A stretch of 44,802 nt of DNA, from contig VBKO01000128.1 of NCBI GenBank assembly GCA_005888115.1, forward strand, positions 1 to 44,802, read 5' to 3'. The position numbers were made by a program, and so were the translations under genes. The notes under the pieces are model-generated. The model worked only from the letters and a program-made list of their open reading frames with translations. It did not search any database and was not told the origin of the DNA. Positions 42,619 to 44,802 of the stretch are shown here, piece by piece. Every line of letters begins with the position of its first letter. Within the stretch, counting starts at the first letter, position 1. Origin of the DNA: Deltaproteobacteria bacterium (GTDB lineage Bacteria; Myxococcota; Myxococcia; Myxococcales; 40CM-4-68-19).

Positions 42619-42724
42619 GGTGCAAACCTAGCGCAGCGGAGCGGCGCCGGAAGCGGCGTGCGCACGCCCGTTCGCGTTGCGCGCGTGCGGTTGCATGCCC
42701 ACGGTGCGCGGTTGAGGTCCCACT

Positions 42725-43930
42725 TTGCGTATCGTCCGGGCATCGATCGTCCTACCGCTCGCCTTCTCGCTCGCCGCCTGTTTCGGCGTCGGGCGCAAGT
42801 CGATCGGCGAGGTGCACCTCCCGGCCGAGGCGCCCGAGCCCGGGCCCGACTTCTCGAACGCGCTCTATCAGACGGTCGGCGTGCGGCTCGAGGGGGGCAA
42901 CGAAGTCCGCTGGGTCAACAACGGCAAGGTATTCGAGGCGGGGGTCGCAGAGATCGGCAAGGCGAAGAAAAGCATCCACATCGTGACCTTCATCTGGTCG
43001 GAGAGCGACACGGCACGGCGGCTCGTCGCCGCCATCGCCGATCGGACGCGTAAAGGGGTCGCTTGCCGCATCCTCGTGGACGCGGTCGGCAGCCTGAGCT
43101 TCTCGGAGAAGGAGTCGGCGCCGCTCGAGGACGCCGGCTGCACGGTCCGCAAGTTCCGCCCCGTTCCCGGCCAGGACGACCTGGCGCGCACCCACCGCAA
43201 GATCGTCGTGGTGGATGGGCGCGTGGGGATCACCGGCGGCTTCGGGGTCGACGACAAGTGGCGCGGGCGCGGTAAATCGGAGGAGGAGTGGCGCGACAGC
43301 AACGTGCTGGTGCGCGGGCCTGCCGTCGCCGCGATGCAGCAGGGCTTCGCCGAGAACTGGCAGGAGGCGGCGACCGAGCTCTTGCCGCCCGACTCATTCC
43401 CGCGGCTGGAGCGTGCGGGCGAGACCGCGGCGGCCTTCGTCACCTCGACCGACAACGGCGTGGTCACCAAGGGCGATCGGCTCATGCAGCTCCTCATCGC
43501 CGCGGCGAAGAAGCGGATCTGGATCGCCAACGCGTACTTCGTGCCCTCCGAGCCGATCCTCCAGCTCCTCGAGCGCAAGGCGCAGAAGGGCGTCGACGTG
43601 CGCATCCTCGCCGCCGGCGAGAAGACCGATGCCCACTTCTACCTGGGACCGCAGCGCGAACGGATGGACCGGCTGGTGGTGGCCGGAGCGCGCGGCTTCG
43701 AGTACCAGGCGTCGATGATGCATTCAAAGACAGTGCTGGTGGACGACAGCCTGGTGGCGGTGGGTTCCTCGAATCTCGACGCGCTCTCGCTCAACAAGAT
43801 GGACGAGGCGGTCCTGGTGGCCGACGACGCGCGGCTCGCCAAGGAGCTGGAGCGCCAATGGGTCGAGGACCTGAAGCACTCGGCCGAGCGGGTGAAGATG
43901 GACGGCGCCAGCCGCAGCGCGCGGCGGTGA
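42725..43930 (+). CDS. Phospholipase D/cardiolipin synthase-like lipoprotein
   Basis: The protein has 401 residues from a TTG at 42725 with GAGG seven bases before it. The signal IVLPLAFSLAAC is a lipobox. Two HKD motifs are present: RTHRKIVVVDGRVGITGG near residue 155 and MMHSKTVLVDDSLVAVGSSN near 335. The first lacks the usual Asn after the Gly pair (GGFGVDD rather than GGFN), the second is complete. The overall order matches bacterial cardiolipin synthases, which join phosphatidylglycerols, but the lipid anchor rather than two membrane helices points to the envelope side. It faces the divergent MBL hydrolase. Confidence 0.85.
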   Translation: MRIVRASIVLPLAFSLAACFGVGRKSIGEVHLPAEAPEPGPDFSNALYQTVGVRLEGGNEVRWVNNGKVFEAGVAEIGKAKKSIHIVTFIWSESDTARRLVAAIADRTRKGVACRILVDAVGSLSFSEKESAPLEDAGCTVRKFRPVPGQDDLARTHRKIVVVDGRVGITGGFGVDDKWRGRGKSEEEWRDSNVLVRGPAVAAMQQGFAENWQEAATELLPPDSFPRLERAGETAAAFVTSTDNGVVTKGDRLMQLLIAAAKKRIWIANAYFVPSEPILQLLERKAQKGVDVRILAAGEKTDAHFYLGPQRERMDRLVVAGARGFEYQASMMHSKTVLVDDSLVAVGSSNLDALSLNKMDEAVLVADDARLAKELERQWVEDLKHSAERVKMDGASRSARR

Positions 43931-43942
43931 GCGCGACCGCCG
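43922..43942. terminator. Hairpin between convergent genes
   Basis: CGGCGGT (43922-43928), a 7-base loop GAGCGCG, then ACCGCCG (43936-43942) is a perfect 7-bp stem. It covers the PLD stop and ends just before the stop of the barrel gene coming from the right. There is no T run on either strand, so termination would be weak or need Rho. Confidence 0.42.
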
Positions 43943-43943
43943 G

Positions 43944-44802
43944 TCAGAAGAAATGCTGGCCGCCGAGCGAGATGTCCACCCGGCGCTCCGGCACCATCCC
44001 CACCGCCACGTCGAGCCGGCCGACCGCGCGAGCGAACGGGATCGGGATCCAGCGCAGGCCCACTCCAGCGCTGGCGACCGGTCCGGTGTAGGGGAGACCG
44101 GCGACGGCGGCGGCGCGCGAACCCACCCAACCGAGATCGGTGAAACCCGCCACCTGGCCGATGGCAGGCACGATCACGTTCGTGCGCAACACGTCGGCGC
44201 GAAGCTCCAGGTTTCCGTGCACCAGTTGCTGGGCCTGGAAGTACGCATCCGGGAATCCGCGGATCTCGCGCAGCCCGCCAGCGCGGAAGAGGAGAGCGTC
44301 GCTCCGCCCCGTCGTCGTCCGGGCGACGATCTGCGCGCAGAGGTTCCGACCCGGCGCGGGAACCCAGAAGGATCGGACGGTGGCGGCGAAAGAAGTCGCG
44401 CTGAGGTCGGAGCCGAGCACTCCCCGAATTGCGTGCGCTCCCGTCACCTCGACCTGCGTGCCGCGGAGCATCGAAAGCTGCTCCTCGACCATGCCGGCCT
44501 GCGCGCCTAGGACGAGCCACGTCCCCTGCCCCGCGTCCGGCAGCTGGCCCGTCGCAGGCGAGAGTGACGACTGCGAGAACCGGTCGCGCGAGAACGTCAC
44601 TCCGGCGCTGGCCGAGAAGAGGTCGGTCACTTCGTACCGGGTCTCGAATCGGAGCTCGTGGCGCTGGCGGTCGTACACGAACGTGGGCCGCCCGCCGGGC
44701 GCGAATCGGCCGTAGTCGAGGAACTCGCGCGTCCAGTACACGCCGGGGCTGAACCGGCTGCCCAGGACGCGCGGGACGCGGACGTAGACGAAGCTGCCGA
44801 GA
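43944..44802 (-). CDS. BamA/TamA-like outer-membrane barrel protein, C-terminal part, cut by the window edge
   Basis: The frame stays open to the right edge (SFVYVRVPRVLGSRFSPGV precedes the listed start), so the gene is partial at its 5' end. The visible ~285 residues are barrel strands: RHELRFETRYEVTDLFSASAG, FRAGGLREIRGFPDAYFQAQQ and LVHGNLELRADVL. The GG-x-x-x-(V/I)RGF motif and the final DISLGGQHFF with terminal Phe are typical of Omp85-type surface-antigen barrels. No POTRA domain is visible in the fragment, so BamA, TamA or a patatin-linked barrel cannot be told apart. Confidence 0.75.
   Translation of the reverse strand, partial: LGSFVYVRVPRVLGSRFSPGVYWTREFLDYGRFAPGGRPTFVYDRQRHELRFETRYEVTDLFSASAGVTFSRDRFSQSSLSPATGQLPDAGQGTWLVLGAQAGMVEEQLSMLRGTQVEVTGAHAIRGVLGSDLSATSFAATVRSFWVPAPGRNLCAQIVARTTTGRSDALLFRAGGLREIRGFPDAYFQAQQLVHGNLELRADVLRTNVIVPAIGQVAGFTDLGWVGSRAAAVAGLPYTGPVASAGVGLRWIPIPFARAVGRLDVAVGMVPERRVDISLGGQHFF

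Overview
The window is about 45 kb of uniformly GC-rich DNA. Nearly all of it is coding, GTG and TTG starts are frequent, and signalling proteins and lipoproteins are abundant. The gene content suggests a Myxococcota (former Deltaproteobacteria) chromosome: many histidine kinases and response regulators, an MshEN domain protein, a bactofilin-like membrane protein, FecR and CARDB-like surface proteins, GlnD, LexA, and trpS-scpA-scpB-rluB. That assignment is inferred from gene content and composition; no rRNA or tRNA is present to fix it. I saw no insertion sequence, prophage, CRISPR array or integron.

Region by region. 1-653 is the 3' end of an anion permease. 680-3222 is an ECF sigma factor, a zinc-binding anti-sigma factor and a membrane protein with a bactofilin-like beta-helix, apparently one operon. 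3234-4456 is a divergent pair, an XRE/S24 repressor and a single-domain response regulator, separated by an AT-rich, nearly mirror-symmetric promoter/operator. 4486-6186 holds a lipoprotein with a degenerate phosphoesterase look and a stand-alone MshEN protein (putative c-di-GMP binder). A convergent gene (6493-8241) encodes a TPR protein with two cyclic-nucleotide-binding domains.

8336-24122 is a long minus-strand block. In transcription order it holds mutS, a zinc-ribbon protein, a cell-wall amidase, a tiny proline-rich ORF, glnD (broken by one missing base as sequenced), four tandem KGG-repeat (GsiB/Con-10-like) stress proteins, a Sua5/YciO/YrdC protein, xerD, a lipoprotein-like protein, trpS, scpA, scpB and rluB. 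24170-28585 (+) holds a DUF5916/CBM9-type outer-membrane protein and an AarF/UbiB kinase. A multi-pass membrane protein follows on the minus strand.

29736-40781 (+) is the most unusual part. A response regulator is followed by six genes that overlap or nearly touch: a HAMP sensor kinase, a soluble kinase, a FecR-domain protein, an Ig-like/beta-barrel protein, a 1026-residue CARDB-like lipoprotein, and a REC-PAS-HK-REC hybrid kinase. It reads as one transcription unit joining phosphorelay proteins to an envelope assembly whose function I cannot name. The barrel gene carries an exact 38-bp tandem duplication that breaks its frame; removing one copy restores a 602-residue protein.

The right end has lexA with an operator-like palindrome inside its promoter, a small Cys-rich protein after an MBL-fold hydrolase, a phospholipase D-type lipoprotein, and a BamA/TamA-like barrel protein running off the edge.
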